Positions 35,480 to 45,008 of a DNA stretch of 64,000 bases are shown piece by piece. The notes beneath the pieces were generated by a model. The model saw only the letters and a list, made by a program, of their open reading frames with translations, was not told the DNA's origin and ran no database searches. This DNA comes from Ahrensia sp. (GTDB lineage: Bacteria > Pseudomonadota > Alphaproteobacteria > Rhizobiales > Rhizobiaceae): positions 62,001 to 126,000 of the forward strand of contig JAPPOQ010000043.1 in NCBI GenBank assembly GCA_028817895.1, in the 5' to 3' direction. The stretch's first letter is position 1. Each line of letters starts with the position of its first letter. The position numbers and the translations under genes are program-made.

Positions 35480-37825
35480 ATGGGAATTGAAGGCATCGGC
35501 GCCAGAGCGTTGCGCAAGGAAGACAAGCGTTTCATCACCGGCAAGGGGCACTACACAGACGACCACAAGGTTGCGGGCATGCATCACGCAGCCTTTGTGC
35601 GCAGCCCCCACGCTCATGCGAAAATCAACGGCATCGATAAGTCGGCAGCTGAAGACATGTCGGGTGTTGTTGCGGTCCTCGACGGAAAGCAGCTGACGGG
35701 CGATGGTATCGGCAACATCATCTGCGGATGGATGGTGCATTCGAAGGACGGATCACCCATGAACATGGGTGCCTGGTCCGCACTGGCAACCGAATATGTG
35801 CGCTATGTTGGCGATGCCGCCGCGGTGGTGATTGCTGAAAGCTATGAGGAAGCGAAGGCAGCCGCCGAAGCTGTTGTGGTCGACTATGAGGTTCTCGACG
35901 CTGTTGTTGATGCTGTCGAGGCACTCAAGGAAGGCGCGCCGCAACTGCACCCGGAAGCAGCTGGCAATCTCATCTATGATTGGGAGATCGGCGATGAGGC
36001 AGCCACCGATGCCGCCTTCGACGGCGCGGCAAATGTGGTCGAGATCGACATTACCAATAACCGCCTCGTTCCAAACCCAATGGAACCTCGTTCAGCAGTT
36101 GCTGAATATGACGATGCGGAAGATCATTTCACGCTGCACACGACTTCCCAGAATCCGCATGTTGCGCGCCTCGTGCTTTCCGCCTTTTACCAGGTGGCGC
36201 CGGAGAACAAGTTGCGCGTGATCGCGCCGGATGTCGGCGGCGGTTTTGGTGCAAAAATCTACATCTACCCGGAAGAGATTGTTTGCCTTTGGGCGGCCAA
36301 ACGAGCCGGTGTCGCGGCGATCAAATGGACAGCCGACCGCTCTGAAGCTTTCATGACGGATGCGCATGGCCGAGACCACGTCACCAAGGCAAAGATGGCC
36401 TTCGATGCGGACAACAAGATCACCGGCTTCAAGGTGGAGACGATCGCCAATCTCGGCGCTTATATGTCGCTCTTCTCCTCTTCTGTGCCGACCTATCTCT
36501 ACGCGACCCTGCTGTCGGGCCAGTACAACATTCCCAACATCCACTGCAATGTGAAGACGGTCTACACCAATACGGTGCCGGTTGACGCTTATCGCGGTGC
36601 CGGTCGTCCTGAGGCGACCTATCTGGTTGAGCGACTGATGACGACGGCCGCGCGGCAGCTTGATGTGGATCCGGCGGAACTGCGCCGCACGAATTTCGTG
36701 CAGGAGTTTCCGCATCAGACACCCGTCATCATGGCCTATGATGCGGGAGACTTCGACGCGACGCTCGATGCGGCCATGGAAGCCGCCGATTATAAGGGCT
36801 TTGCCGCGCGCAAGGCGGAATCGGAAAATAACGGCAAACTGCGCGGCATTGGTATGAGTTGCTATATCGAAGCCTGCGGCATTGCGCCTTCAGCGGCTGT
36901 TGGCTCGCTCGGTGCTGGTGTTGGTCTTTGGGAATCAGCGGAAGTGCGGGTCAATCCGGTCGGCACAATCGAGATCCTGACCGGCTCGCATTCGCATGGT
37001 CAGGGTCATGAGACGACATTTGCGCAAGTTGTGTCGGATCGCTTTGGCCTTCCTGCGGAAAATGTGCAGATCGTGCATGGCGACACTGACAAGGTGCAGT
37101 TCGGCATGGGCACTTATGGCTCACGCTCTGGTGCTGTCGGCATTTCAGCAATCGTCAAGGCGCTCGACAAGGTTGAGGCGAAGGCGAAAAAGATCGCCGC
37201 TCATCTGCTGGAAGCCTCGGAAGGCGACATCGAAATCAAGGATGGCGAAGTGCTTGTCAAAGGCACCGATAAAAAGCTTGGCTGGCATGAAGTGTGCTTG
37301 GGTGCCTACACGGCTCACAATTTGCCGGAGGGCATGGAGCCGGGCCTGAAGGAAGGCGCTTTCTACGACCCAACCAACTTCACCTTCCCGGCTGGTTGCT
37401 ACATCTGCGAAGTGGAGGTTGACCCCGATACCGGTGTCAGCACCATTCAGCAATTCGTAGCCGCTGACGACTTCGGCAAGATCATCAATCCGATGATCGT
37501 GGAAGGTCAGGTCCATGGCGGGCTGGCGCAGGGCATTGGTCAGGCGCTTATGGAACATGCCGTCTATGATGATGCTGGCCAGCTTCTTTCCGCATCTTAT
37601 ATGGACTACCAGATGCCGCGCGCAGACGATCTGCCGGACTTCGTGGTCTCGCATCACGAAACGCTCTGCCCGGGCAATCCGCTCGGCATCAAGGGCTGTG
37701 GTGAGGCGGGCGCCATCGGGTCACCGCCGGCGGTTATCAATGCCATTACCGATGCTATCGGCCACAACAACCTCGCCATGCCCGCTTCGCCACACAATGT
37801 GTGGAAGGCGATTCACAGCGCGTAA
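35480..37825 (+). CDS. coxL: CoxL form II, molybdopterin subunit of xanthine-oxidase family
   Basis: A 781-residue large subunit of the xanthine-oxidase superfamily. The active-site loop reads AYRGAGR at residues 370-376, the form II (BMS) signature; genuine CO dehydrogenase form I has AYxCSFR. MCD/Mo-cofactor binding segments ([25 protein letters not shown]; a [15 protein letters not shown]-terminus) are intact. Thus it is a functional-looking molybdenum hydroxylase whose substrate is uncertain. CO oxidation activity is disputed for form II and an aldehyde or heterocycle is plausible. Whole operon order supports a complete enzyme. Confidence 0.93.
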   Translation: MGIEGIGARALRKEDKRFITGKGHYTDDHKVAGMHHAAFVRSPHAHAKINGIDKSAAEDMSGVVAVLDGKQLTGDGIGNIICGWMVHSKDGSPMNMGAWSALATEYVRYVGDAAAVVIAESYEEAKAAAEAVVVDYEVLDAVVDAVEALKEGAPQLHPEAAGNLIYDWEIGDEAATDAAFDGAANVVEIDITNNRLVPNPMEPRSAVAEYDDAEDHFTLHTTSQNPHVARLVLSAFYQVAPENKLRVIAPDVGGGFGAKIYIYPEEIVCLWAAKRAGVAAIKWTADRSEAFMTDAHGRDHVTKAKMAFDADNKITGFKVETIANLGAYMSLFSSSVPTYLYATLLSGQYNIPNIHCNVKTVYTNTVPVDAYRGAGRPEATYLVERLMTTAARQLDVDPAELRRTNFVQEFPHQTPVIMAYDAGDFDATLDAAMEAADYKGFAARKAESENNGKLRGIGMSCYIEACGIAPSAAVGSLGAGVGLWESAEVRVNPVGTIEILTGSHSHGQGHETTFAQVVSDRFGLPAENVQIVHGDTDKVQFGMGTYGSRSGAVGISAIVKALDKVEAKAKKIAAHLLEASEGDIEIKDGEVLVKGTDKKLGWHEVCLGAYTAHNLPEGMEPGLKEGAFYDPTNFTFPAGCYICEVEVDPDTGVSTIQQFVAADDFGKIINPMIVEGQVHGGLAQGIGQALMEHAVYDDAGQLLSASYMDYQMPRADDLPDFVVSHHETLCPGNPLGIKGCGEAGAIGSPPAVINAITDAIGHNNLAMPASPHNVWKAIHSA

Positions 37826-37849
37826 CGGCAGATATGAGGAGACAAGATT

Positions 37850-38638
37850 ATGTATGAAACATCCTATCACCGCGCTGACAGCGTGGCCGACGCCGCTTCC
37901 AAAATCGGCGATGAGGGAAAGTACCTCGCAGGCGGCATGACCTTGCTGCCGACCATGAAACAGCGGCTTGCCGCGCCCGACACGCTCGTTGATCTCACCC
38001 ATATCGGCGATCTGAAAGGCGTGTCCGTGAATGGCAAGGAAGTGCGGATCGGCGCCATGACAACGCATGCCGAGGTCAACGGTGATGCGGCATTGCAAAG
38101 TGCATGCCCGTCATTGGCAAAACTGGCCGGAGGTATCGGTGATCCCGCTGTGCGGCACCGCGGAACAATTGGCGGCTCCATTGCAAATCATGACCCGGCC
38201 GCCGATTATCCGGCAGCCATGCTGGCTCTCAATGCCACCATCCACACCGACAGCCGCGAAATCAGCGCCGATGATTTCTTCAGCGGCATGTTCGAGACAG
38301 CACTGAACGAAGGCGAGATCGTCACCGCAATCTCTTTCACTGCACCGGACAAGGGAGCCTATGAGAAGTTCCGCAATCCGGCCTCGCGCTACGCCATGGC
38401 GGGTGTTTTTGTCGCCGATCACGGTGGCGACGTGCGCGTTGGCGTTTCCGGCGCCTATTCCAACGGGGCCTCGCGCAACTCTGAGATGGAAACGGCTTTG
38501 TCGGGTAACTTGTCCGCTGACGCACTGGATGGTGTTGCGGTTGATGCGGGCGACATGCTGTCAGACATTCATGGCTCGTCGGACTATCGCGCGCATCTCG
38601 TCAAGGTGATGGCAAAACGTGCCGTGGCCGCAATGTGA
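37850..38638 (+). CDS. coxM: CoxM, FAD-binding subunit
   Basis: A 262-residue FAD subunit that accepts electrons from CoxS. The FAD loops AGGMTLLPTMKQRL near residues 25-38 and RHRGTIGGSIANHDPAADYP near 103 are both intact. Length is slightly below form I CoxM but normal for form II. It follows CoxL by 24 nt with a GAGGAGAC ribosome site and is followed by a strong intrinsic terminator. Confidence 0.93.
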   Translation: MYETSYHRADSVADAASKIGDEGKYLAGGMTLLPTMKQRLAAPDTLVDLTHIGDLKGVSVNGKEVRIGAMTTHAEVNGDAALQSACPSLAKLAGGIGDPAVRHRGTIGGSIANHDPAADYPAAMLALNATIHTDSREISADDFFSGMFETALNEGEIVTAISFTAPDKGAYEKFRNPASRYAMAGVFVADHGGDVRVGVSGAYSNGASRNSEMETALSGNLSADALDGVAVDAGDMLSDIHGSSDYRAHLVKVMAKRAVAAM

Positions 38639-38664
38639 CGAGACTTCGTTCATGACGAAATGAC

Positions 38665-38697
38665 AAGGGCGGCTCTCGGGCCGCCCTTTTCTTTTTC
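38665..38697 (+). terminator. Intrinsic terminator after coxSLM
   Basis: A perfect 9-bp stem (AAGGGCGGC / GCCGCCCTT) with a 6-nt loop is followed by a U-rich tract (TTCTTTTTC). It lies 26 nt after the coxM stop and one base before the stop of the convergent cupin gene. Confidence 0.9.
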
Positions 38698-38698
38698 G

Positions 38699-39658
38699 CT
38701 ATCGAGCCATTGTCAAACCCGCCGGGTCATCCGTGTTGCGGATGCGGTAGAGGCTCGCTTCGCCGGTGACAGAGGGTTCCAGCGTGTAGTCCATATCCGG
38801 CCCAACAAGGCAGGTGTCACCGGGATTCAGCACATCTGACGAGCCGTTCCATGTGATGCGCCAATGGCCGCGCATCGGCATCAGCACCTCATGACGACCC
38901 GCCGTTGCAGTGGCCGAAGCGGCAGAGCCTCGCGTGATGAACTCGACATCGAAGCCGGGTTTGTCGCGCAGCATGGCATCCGGGCCAATCACCTTTGCGG
39001 GTGTTTTGTCAGCAAGTGCCATCATGTCCCAATAGCGAGCAACAAAATGGGGGACGACATCGGCAGTAGTTGGTTCGGGGTAGGTGGCCAGTTCGCCGTC
39101 GGTCAGTAGAGGCATCGGCTGCACGCCGTCTGGGAGTGTCTCGCCCCTTTTGCTGTCATAGAGTTTGCCGTTCTCACCAAGAATCAGACCATGATCAGAT
39201 GCGTCTTCGATGACCTGCGGCGCCCAGATCACACCGCCTCCGGCATCATTGCCGCCGAGGATGGCCATGATCATTCCGTAGTCATTGCCGATATTTTCAA
39301 AGCCGCGAAAAATGCCGGTGGGGATGTTGAAGATATCGCCCTCTTCCAGCGTCACTTCACCAGCCTTGCCCCAGCGACCCCAGAAGAATCGCCAGCGGCC
39401 TTTGAGCACGAAGAAGACCTCCGCTGTGCGGTGCGAGTGCAGTGAGTTGCGGCATTTTGGCGGCTGGCCCGCCGCACCGATATTGAAGCCGATCGGGTCA
39501 GCGATGTGCACATGCTGGTCTGGGCTTTCGGAAACGCCGCCACCAATGATGGTGAAGTTTTCTTTTTGGTCGGAACCGGGCGTGTGGGCGTCGATAAAGG
39601 CGGTCTTGCAAGGAATGAGATCGCCGTAGCGAACGATTTGAGGAGCAGAGTGGGTCAT
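38699..39658 (-). CDS. Double-cupin protein
   Basis: A 319-residue bicupin. The first cupin has LHSHRTAEVFFVLKGRWRFFWG with a His-x-His and Glu typical of metal binding, followed by GDIFNIPTGIFRGFEN. The second, near the C-terminus, has GRHEVLMPMRGHWRITWNG and PGDTCLVGPD, with fewer metal ligands. This resembles gentisate-dioxygenase-like or quercetinase-like bicupins, but no specific substrate can be named. An ATG was preferred over an in-frame TTG 17 codons earlier. It shares the coxM terminator region at its 3' end; its own promoter would lie in the 259-nt divergent gap before the formate dehydrogenase genes. Confidence 0.75.
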   Translation of the reverse strand: MTHSAPQIVRYGDLIPCKTAFIDAHTPGSDQKENFTIIGGGVSESPDQHVHIADPIGFNIGAAGQPPKCRNSLHSHRTAEVFFVLKGRWRFFWGRWGKAGEVTLEEGDIFNIPTGIFRGFENIGNDYGMIMAILGGNDAGGGVIWAPQVIEDASDHGLILGENGKLYDSKRGETLPDGVQPMPLLTDGELATYPEPTTADVVPHFVARYWDMMALADKTPAKVIGPDAMLRDKPGFDVEFITRGSAASATATAGRHEVLMPMRGHWRITWNGSSDVLNPGDTCLVGPDMDYTLEPSVTGEASLYRIRNTDDPAGLTMAR

Positions 39659-39917
39659 TTTGCCGAGCAAATACGGTTCTGGGGTCTGTCGGAAAGCTGG
39701 CTTAACCAACGCGCTTGCGCAAGGGCAATTGTGATCGGCTGATATTGCCTCACTATCCCGCTTTTATTAGTTTGCGCGCGCCGGACAGGGTTCCCGGCTT
39801 AACCCGGTTTGATCGCCTTCCGCAGCATTGTGGTTGGTGGGTTCCATCATCGCATTGTCAGTCCGTTTGCGGATGCGCCGAAGTTATGTCGGGCAGCCGA
39901 TTGTCGAAAGAAACGTC

Positions 39918-41642
39918 ATGTCGACCTCAACCATGTCTCGCACGGCTGCGTCTCAAAGCGTCATGTCCGGCACAAGTGCCGGGCGCAAGCGGCGCAATGC
40001 GGCCAAACCCAAGGGCCGCCAGTTGAACGATGCTGCCCTGGCGGAAGTGCGTCGCCTGCTTGGTGACCGCGAGCGCCGGCGCGACCTGTTGATCGAGTTT
40101 CTGCATCTCATTCAGGACGAGTTTCATTGTCTGCATGCCAGTCACATTCGCGCCCTGGCCGAGGAAATGCGGCTGTCACAGGTGGAAATCTACGAGGTCG
40201 CTTCCTTCTATGACCATTTCGATGTTGTGAAGGAAGGCGAATCTGCGCCTGCGCCGCTCACGATCCGGGTATGCGACTCCGTCACCTGCATGTGTATGGG
40301 CGCCGGTGATCTCTTGAACGAGTTGAAGGCATCCGTAGACCCGAACGACATTCGCGTGGTGCCCGCACCCTGCATGGGCGGTTGCGACGTTGCGCCTGCT
40401 GCGCGGGTTGGTGATCGTGAAGTCGGGCACGCAACCGCCGCATCCGTGCTGGCCATGATTGAGGCCGGTGACACGGCGCCAAACCGCCCTGACTATGTCG
40501 CGCTGGACGCTTATCGGGCCGAGGGCGGCTACCGCGTTTGGGAACAGGTCAAGAGCGGTGCACTTTCGGTTGAAACCGTCATCGAGCAATTGTCCGATGC
40601 AGGTTTGCGCGGTCTCGGCGGAGCGGGGTTCCCAACCGGCAAGAAGTGGGGTTTCGTACGTGCCTATCCCGGCCCGCGTCTCATGACCATCAATGGCGAT
40701 GAGGGCGAACCCGGGACGTTCAAGGACCGCTACTATCTGGAACGCAATCCGCACGCCATGTTCGACGGTGCTTTGATTGCAGCTCACTGCGTCGAGGCTG
40801 AGCGCATCTATCTCTACATGCGCGATGAGTATCCGGCTGTGCTGAACATCCTGCGTCACGAGATCGCCGCTCTTGAAAAAGCCGGCCTCTGCACTCCGGG
40901 GTTCTTCGAATTGCGGCGTGGCGCCGGTGCTTACATTTGCGGTGAAGAATCCGCGATGATCGAATCCATTGAAGGCAAACGCGGCCTTCCGCGCCATCGC
41001 CCGCCATACATCGCCGAAGTGGGGCTGTTCGGGCGCCCGACGCTCAACAACAATGTCGAAACGCTTTACTGGGTGCCGTCCATCCTTGAGAAAGGGCCGC
41101 AATGGTTCGCGGATCAGGGCAAGGAAGGCCATCCGGGCATGCGTTCCTGGAGCGTGTCTGGCCGGGTCAACAATCCGGGCGTTGTGGTTGCACACGCGGG
41201 TGTTACCGTCTCTGAACTGATCGAACAATGCGGTGGCATGCAGAACGGTCACACTTTCAAGGCCTATCTGCCCGGCGGTGCATCAGGCGGGATCCTTCCA
41301 GCCTCACATGGCGATGTACCGTTGGATTTCGGCGGCAAACTTGCCGAGCTTGGCGCCTTTGTCGGGTCGCATGCGATCGTGATCTTTTCCGATCAGGACA
41401 ATATCAAGGATGTCGCGCTCAACCTGCTCGATTTTTTCACTCACGAAAGCTGTGGCCAGTGCACGCCCTGTCGCGGTGGGACGGAGAAGATGGGCAAGCT
41501 TTTGCGCCGCGAGGGCGCGCTGGATGAAGAGGCGATCCGCGACCTCGAACAGGTCATGCGCGATGCAAGCATTTGCGGCCTTGGCCAGGCAGCGCCCAAT
41601 CCGGTGAACCACCTTCTGACTTATTTCCGCGAGGATTTGTGA
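39918..41642 (+). CDS. NAD-dependent formate dehydrogenase beta subunit (Fdh1B-like)
   Basis: A 574-residue fusion of a NuoE-like [2Fe-2S] thioredoxin domain (CDSVTCMCMGAGDLLNEL ... CMGGCDVAP) and a NuoF-like NADH-binding domain. The second holds the FMN/NAD motifs GLGGAGFPTGKKW and GDEGEPGTFKDRYYLE and a [4Fe-4S] site SCGQCTPCRGG. Length and fusion match the beta subunit of the Methylobacterium Fdh1 type. It receives electrons from the alpha subunit and reduces NAD. The ATG at MSTSTMSR was chosen; a 30-codon extension is open upstream but looks non-coding. Confidence 0.93.
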   Translation: MSTSTMSRTAASQSVMSGTSAGRKRRNAAKPKGRQLNDAALAEVRRLLGDRERRRDLLIEFLHLIQDEFHCLHASHIRALAEEMRLSQVEIYEVASFYDHFDVVKEGESAPAPLTIRVCDSVTCMCMGAGDLLNELKASVDPNDIRVVPAPCMGGCDVAPAARVGDREVGHATAASVLAMIEAGDTAPNRPDYVALDAYRAEGGYRVWEQVKSGALSVETVIEQLSDAGLRGLGGAGFPTGKKWGFVRAYPGPRLMTINGDEGEPGTFKDRYYLERNPHAMFDGALIAAHCVEAERIYLYMRDEYPAVLNILRHEIAALEKAGLCTPGFFELRRGAGAYICGEESAMIESIEGKRGLPRHRPPYIAEVGLFGRPTLNNNVETLYWVPSILEKGPQWFADQGKEGHPGMRSWSVSGRVNNPGVVVAHAGVTVSELIEQCGGMQNGHTFKAYLPGGASGGILPASHGDVPLDFGGKLAELGAFVGSHAIVIFSDQDNIKDVALNLLDFFTHESCGQCTPCRGGTEKMGKLLRREGALDEEAIRDLEQVMRDASICGLGQAAPNPVNHLLTYFREDL

Positions 41643-41678
41643 TATGTTTCTTGTGTTGGATGATTGGGACGTCTGCTG

Positions 41679-42110
41679 ATGGGTGCTGTTGAAATCCTGA
41701 GTTTGCGGGATGCTTTTGACGAGAAGCAGTCGGTCGCGATTGCTCAGTTTTTCGATTCCAACGCTGCAACGCGTGCGCAAGTCGAAGAGATACGTCTCGA
41801 TATTGAGAAAGTACGATCTGAAACCGAGAAACTTCGATCTGAAACGGCGAAAGTTCGCACTGAGACGGAGAAACTCAGACTAGAGACTGAACAACTTCGC
41901 CTGGAGACTGAGAGAATACGTTCTGAACTCAGCAAAGACATCGAGACGCTGCGTTCGGAAGTGAAGGGCAACGTCGAGACGCTGCGCGCTGAAACTCAGG
42001 CGTCGATCGAAACGCTTCGAGCCGATCTCACCGAAAAGATGCTTCGATACCAAGTTGGCGGCGTTGTATCGATCACAATCATCCTCGGTGTTCTGCGCTA
42101 TCTGGGTTAG
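41679..42110 (+). CDS. Heptad/hendecad-repeat coiled-coil protein with C-terminal membrane helix
   Basis: A 143-residue protein of DUF1640/CCDC90-like design. Residues 46-87 are six tandem 7-residue units of the form Arg-x-Glu-Thr-x-x-Leu. Residues 88-120 are three 11-residue units of the form x-Glu-Thr-Leu-Arg-x-x. A single hydrophobic helix (VGGVVSITIILGVLRYLG) closes the chain. It should form a long rod anchored in the inner membrane. It sits between the two formate dehydrogenase subunit genes, with 36 nt before and 7 nt after, so it is co-transcribed with them. No enzyme motif. Anchoring or scaffolding of the dehydrogenase is inference. Confidence 0.85.
   Translation: MGAVEILSLRDAFDEKQSVAIAQFFDSNAATRAQVEEIRLDIEKVRSETEKLRSETAKVRTETEKLRLETEQLRLETERIRSELSKDIETLRSEVKGNVETLRAETQASIETLRADLTEKMLRYQVGGVVSITIILGVLRYLG
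41814..41939 (+). repeat. Six tandem 21-bp (7-codon) repeats in coiled-coil gene
   Basis: Six in-frame 21-bp units encode RSETEKL, RSETAKV, RTETEKL, RLETEQL, RLETERI and RSELSKD. The DNA copies are diverged, mostly at synonymous and conservative positions, indicating an old expansion kept under selection rather than a recent slippage. Confidence 0.9.
41940..42038 (+). repeat. Three tandem 33-bp (11-codon) repeats in coiled-coil gene
   Basis: Three in-frame 33-bp units encode IETLRSEVKGN, VETLRAETQAS and IETLRADLTEK. The 11-residue period is expected to form a coiled coil with less twist than the 7-residue part directly upstream. The period switches without a break in the frame. Confidence 0.85.
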
Positions 42111-42117
42111 ACACGTC

Positions 42118-44913
42118 ATGACCGACACAATCAAATTCACGCTTGACGGCGCAAACGTCACGGCTGCTCCGGATGAGACCATCTGGCAGGTGGCAAAGCG
42201 GGAAGGCAATCGCATTCCGCATCTTTGTTATCTCGACGCGCCCGGCTATCGTGCGGATGGCAATTGCCGCGCCTGCATGGTGGAAATCGAGGGCGAACGT
42301 GTGCTCGCCGCCTCCTGTCAGCGCAAAGTCTCTGAAGGTATGGTGGTAAAGACCGCGACCGAGCGTGCCAAAAAGTCTCGCGATATGGTTTTTGAACTGC
42401 TCGCTTCAGATATGCGCGAACGCGATGAAAGCCCGGACGGGCAATCGCCCTTCTGGCAATGGGCGTCAGACTTCGGCATTGCTGGCAAGGACCGCCTGCC
42501 GTCGAAATTTGGTGAAGCTGACGCCGCGTCACCCGGCGTTCATGACGTTTCGAACCCTGCCATTGCGGTCAATCTTGATGCCTGCATCGCGTGCAATCTG
42601 TGTGTGCGCGCCTGTCGTGAAGTGCAGGTCAATGACGTGCTGGGCATGGGCGAGCGGGGGCACCATGCCGTGCCGGTGTTTGACATTCATGACCCGATGG
42701 GTCTGTCGACCTGTGTGACATGTGGCGAATGCGTTCAGGTGTGCCCAACCGGAGCGCTGTTTGAAAAATCGCTCATGGATGTGGATGGCAAAACACGCAC
42801 AGTTCAGGACTTTGACAAAAGCACTGATTCCGTTTGTCCGTTTTGCGGGGTCGGATGCCAGACAACGGTCTACACGAAGGACGACAAGATCGTCCTCGTT
42901 GATGGTCGAGACGGACCGGCCAATGAGAACCGGCTCTGCGTGAAGGGTCGTTTTGGTTTTGACTATGCGATGTCGAAGGAGCGGCTCACCAAACCACTCA
43001 TCCGCCGCGACGATGCGCCAAAGCGCGGCGATATCGATATGCGGTTCATGGAAGTGTCAGACATCTTTCGGGAAGCGAGTTGGGAGGAAGCGCTGGATGT
43101 TGCTGCCAAGGGCCTCACCGATATTCGTGACAGCAAGGGCGGCAGTGCGCTTGCCGGTTTTGGTTCGGCAAAGGGGTCCAATGAGGAGGCCTATCTTTTC
43201 CAGAAGCTGATCCGGCAGGGATTTGGCACCAACAATGTCGATCACTGCACCCGGCTGTGCCACGCATCATCGGTTGCGGCCTTGCTAGAAGGCGTCGGCT
43301 CCGGCGCGGTGTCGGCTCCTTTCATGGATGCGCAGAAAGCAGACTGCGTGGTCGTGATCGGCGCGCGCCCTGCCACGAACCATCCCGTCGCCGCCACCTA
43401 TTTCAAACAGGCTGCAAAGAAGGGCACCAAGCTCATCGTGATGGATCCGCGTGGTCAGGATCTTTCCCGCCACGCTGAATTCGCAGTGCAGTTCAAGCCC
43501 GGCACGGATGTCGCAATGCTCAACGCCATGCTGCACACGATCATCGAGGAAGAACTTTATGACGCGCAATATGTGCAGGCCAATGCGACGGGCTTTGAAG
43601 CGCTGCGCGAGAAGGTGAAGGACTTCTCGCCAGAGGCGATGGCGGAGGTCTGCGGTGTTGAAGCGCAGATGCTGCGTGACGTCGCCCGCACCTATGCGAC
43701 CAGTGAGCGTTCGATCATCTTTTGGGGCATGGGTATCTCCCAGCACACGCATGGAACCGACAATTCCCGCTGTCTGATCGCGCTTGCCTTGATCACCGGC
43801 CATGTCGGGCGTGAGGGAACCGGCCTGCACCCGCTGCGCGGCCAGAACAATGTTCAAGGCGCCTCCGATGCGGGCCTGATCCCAATGTTCTTCCCCGATT
43901 ATCGCAGTGTGGAGAATGGCGACATTCGCGGCAGTATGGAGGATTTCTGGGGCCGGTCGCTCGATCCGGTGAAAGGCCTCACAGTGGTGGAGGTCGTGGA
44001 TGCGATCCATGCGGGCACGATCAATGGCATGTATATTATGGGCGAGAACCCGGCCATGTCGGACCCCGACCAGCATCATGCCCGCGCTGCCCTTGCGAAA
44101 CTCGATCATCTCGTTGTGCAGGACATCTTCCTGACGGAGACATGCTGGCATGCCGATGTCGTGCTCCCGGCTTCCGCCCATGCAGAGAAGCTTGGCACCT
44201 ATTCCAATACCAATAGACAGGTGCAGATTGGCCGACCGGCTCTGCCCTTGCCGGGTGATGCGCGCCAGGATCTCGACCTGATCATCGAACTCGCCAATCG
44301 CTGTGGACTGGACTGGACGTATGACGGCGCGCCTGCGGTTTACGAAGAGATGCGGCAGGTGATGAAGTCGCTCGACTACATTTCCTGGGATCGTCTAGAA
44401 GAGCAGGAAAGCGTCACCTATCCCAGCAAACCGGACGGTACGGAGCAATGGGTGGTCTTTGATGAGCGATTTCCGACAGAGGATGGTCGAGGCCGCATCG
44501 TGCCTGCTGATTTGAGGCCGCCGGATGAGACGCCGGATGAAGACTACCCAATGGTGCTGACAACCGGGCGGGTTCTCGAGCATTGGCATACCGGGGCAAT
44601 GACACGACGGGCCGATGTGCTCGATGATATCGAGCCGGAAGGCTTTGCCGCCATGAACCCGCGTGAGATCGCGCGTCAGGGGCTGGAAGCGGGCGAAATG
44701 ATTGCGGTGGAGACCCGCCGTGGCACGATCGAGGCTTTGTTACGGGCGGATCGGGAAGTTGCAGAAGGCATGGTGTTCATGCCGTTTTGCTTCAATGAAA
44801 GTCCGGCCAATGCGCTCACAAATCCGATGCTTGATCCCTACGGCAAAATTCCAGAGTTCAAGTTCTGCGCAGCGAAGGTCAGCCGTGCGGCAGTGAGCGA
44901 AGCTGCGGAGTGA
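42118..44913 (+). CDS. NAD-dependent formate dehydrogenase alpha subunit (Fdh1A-like, Mo/W)
   Basis: A 931-residue catalytic subunit. The N-terminus is NuoG-like with a [2Fe-2S] domain and two ferredoxin-type [4Fe-4S] motifs (CIACNLCVRAC; CVTCGECVQVCPTGALF). The formate dehydrogenase domain starts with another cluster motif (CPFCGVGCQTTVYTKDD) and has the metal-ligating Cys377 in DHCTRLCHASSV. A cysteine is used, with no in-frame UGA. The MopB C-terminal TTGRVLEHWHTGAM is normal. This is the architecture of the Methylobacterium Fdh1A, a tungsten enzyme; which metal is used here cannot be told. It oxidises formate in the cytoplasm. Confidence 0.95.
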   Translation: MTDTIKFTLDGANVTAAPDETIWQVAKREGNRIPHLCYLDAPGYRADGNCRACMVEIEGERVLAASCQRKVSEGMVVKTATERAKKSRDMVFELLASDMRERDESPDGQSPFWQWASDFGIAGKDRLPSKFGEADAASPGVHDVSNPAIAVNLDACIACNLCVRACREVQVNDVLGMGERGHHAVPVFDIHDPMGLSTCVTCGECVQVCPTGALFEKSLMDVDGKTRTVQDFDKSTDSVCPFCGVGCQTTVYTKDDKIVLVDGRDGPANENRLCVKGRFGFDYAMSKERLTKPLIRRDDAPKRGDIDMRFMEVSDIFREASWEEALDVAAKGLTDIRDSKGGSALAGFGSAKGSNEEAYLFQKLIRQGFGTNNVDHCTRLCHASSVAALLEGVGSGAVSAPFMDAQKADCVVVIGARPATNHPVAATYFKQAAKKGTKLIVMDPRGQDLSRHAEFAVQFKPGTDVAMLNAMLHTIIEEELYDAQYVQANATGFEALREKVKDFSPEAMAEVCGVEAQMLRDVARTYATSERSIIFWGMGISQHTHGTDNSRCLIALALITGHVGREGTGLHPLRGQNNVQGASDAGLIPMFFPDYRSVENGDIRGSMEDFWGRSLDPVKGLTVVEVVDAIHAGTINGMYIMGENPAMSDPDQHHARAALAKLDHLVVQDIFLTETCWHADVVLPASAHAEKLGTYSNTNRQVQIGRPALPLPGDARQDLDLIIELANRCGLDWTYDGAPAVYEEMRQVMKSLDYISWDRLEEQESVTYPSKPDGTEQWVVFDERFPTEDGRGRIVPADLRPPDETPDEDYPMVLTTGRVLEHWHTGAMTRRADVLDDIEPEGFAAMNPREIARQGLEAGEMIAVETRRGTIEALLRADREVAEGMVFMPFCFNESPANALTNPMLDPYGKIPEFKFCAAKVSRAAVSEAAE

Positions 44914-45008
44914 TTGAGGGCCAGCTGCGTTTGAGCCTTAGATTTGCCTCAATCTCTGCGCGAGATGTGCGCGGGGCAGTCCGAAACTGTGAGTGAGGTG
45001 GGCTGGTC

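Noticed and set aside
35480-37825. Calling the coxSLM genes a true CO dehydrogenase
   Set aside because: The active-site loop is AYRGAGR (form II) and not AYxCSFR, so CO oxidation is not supported by sequence.
40176-41252. A 358-codon minus-strand frame
   Set aside because: It is antisense to the formate dehydrogenase beta gene; the plus strand has clear NuoE/NuoF motifs.
43285-44181. A 298-codon minus-strand frame
   Set aside because: It is antisense to the formate dehydrogenase alpha gene and has no recognisable motif.
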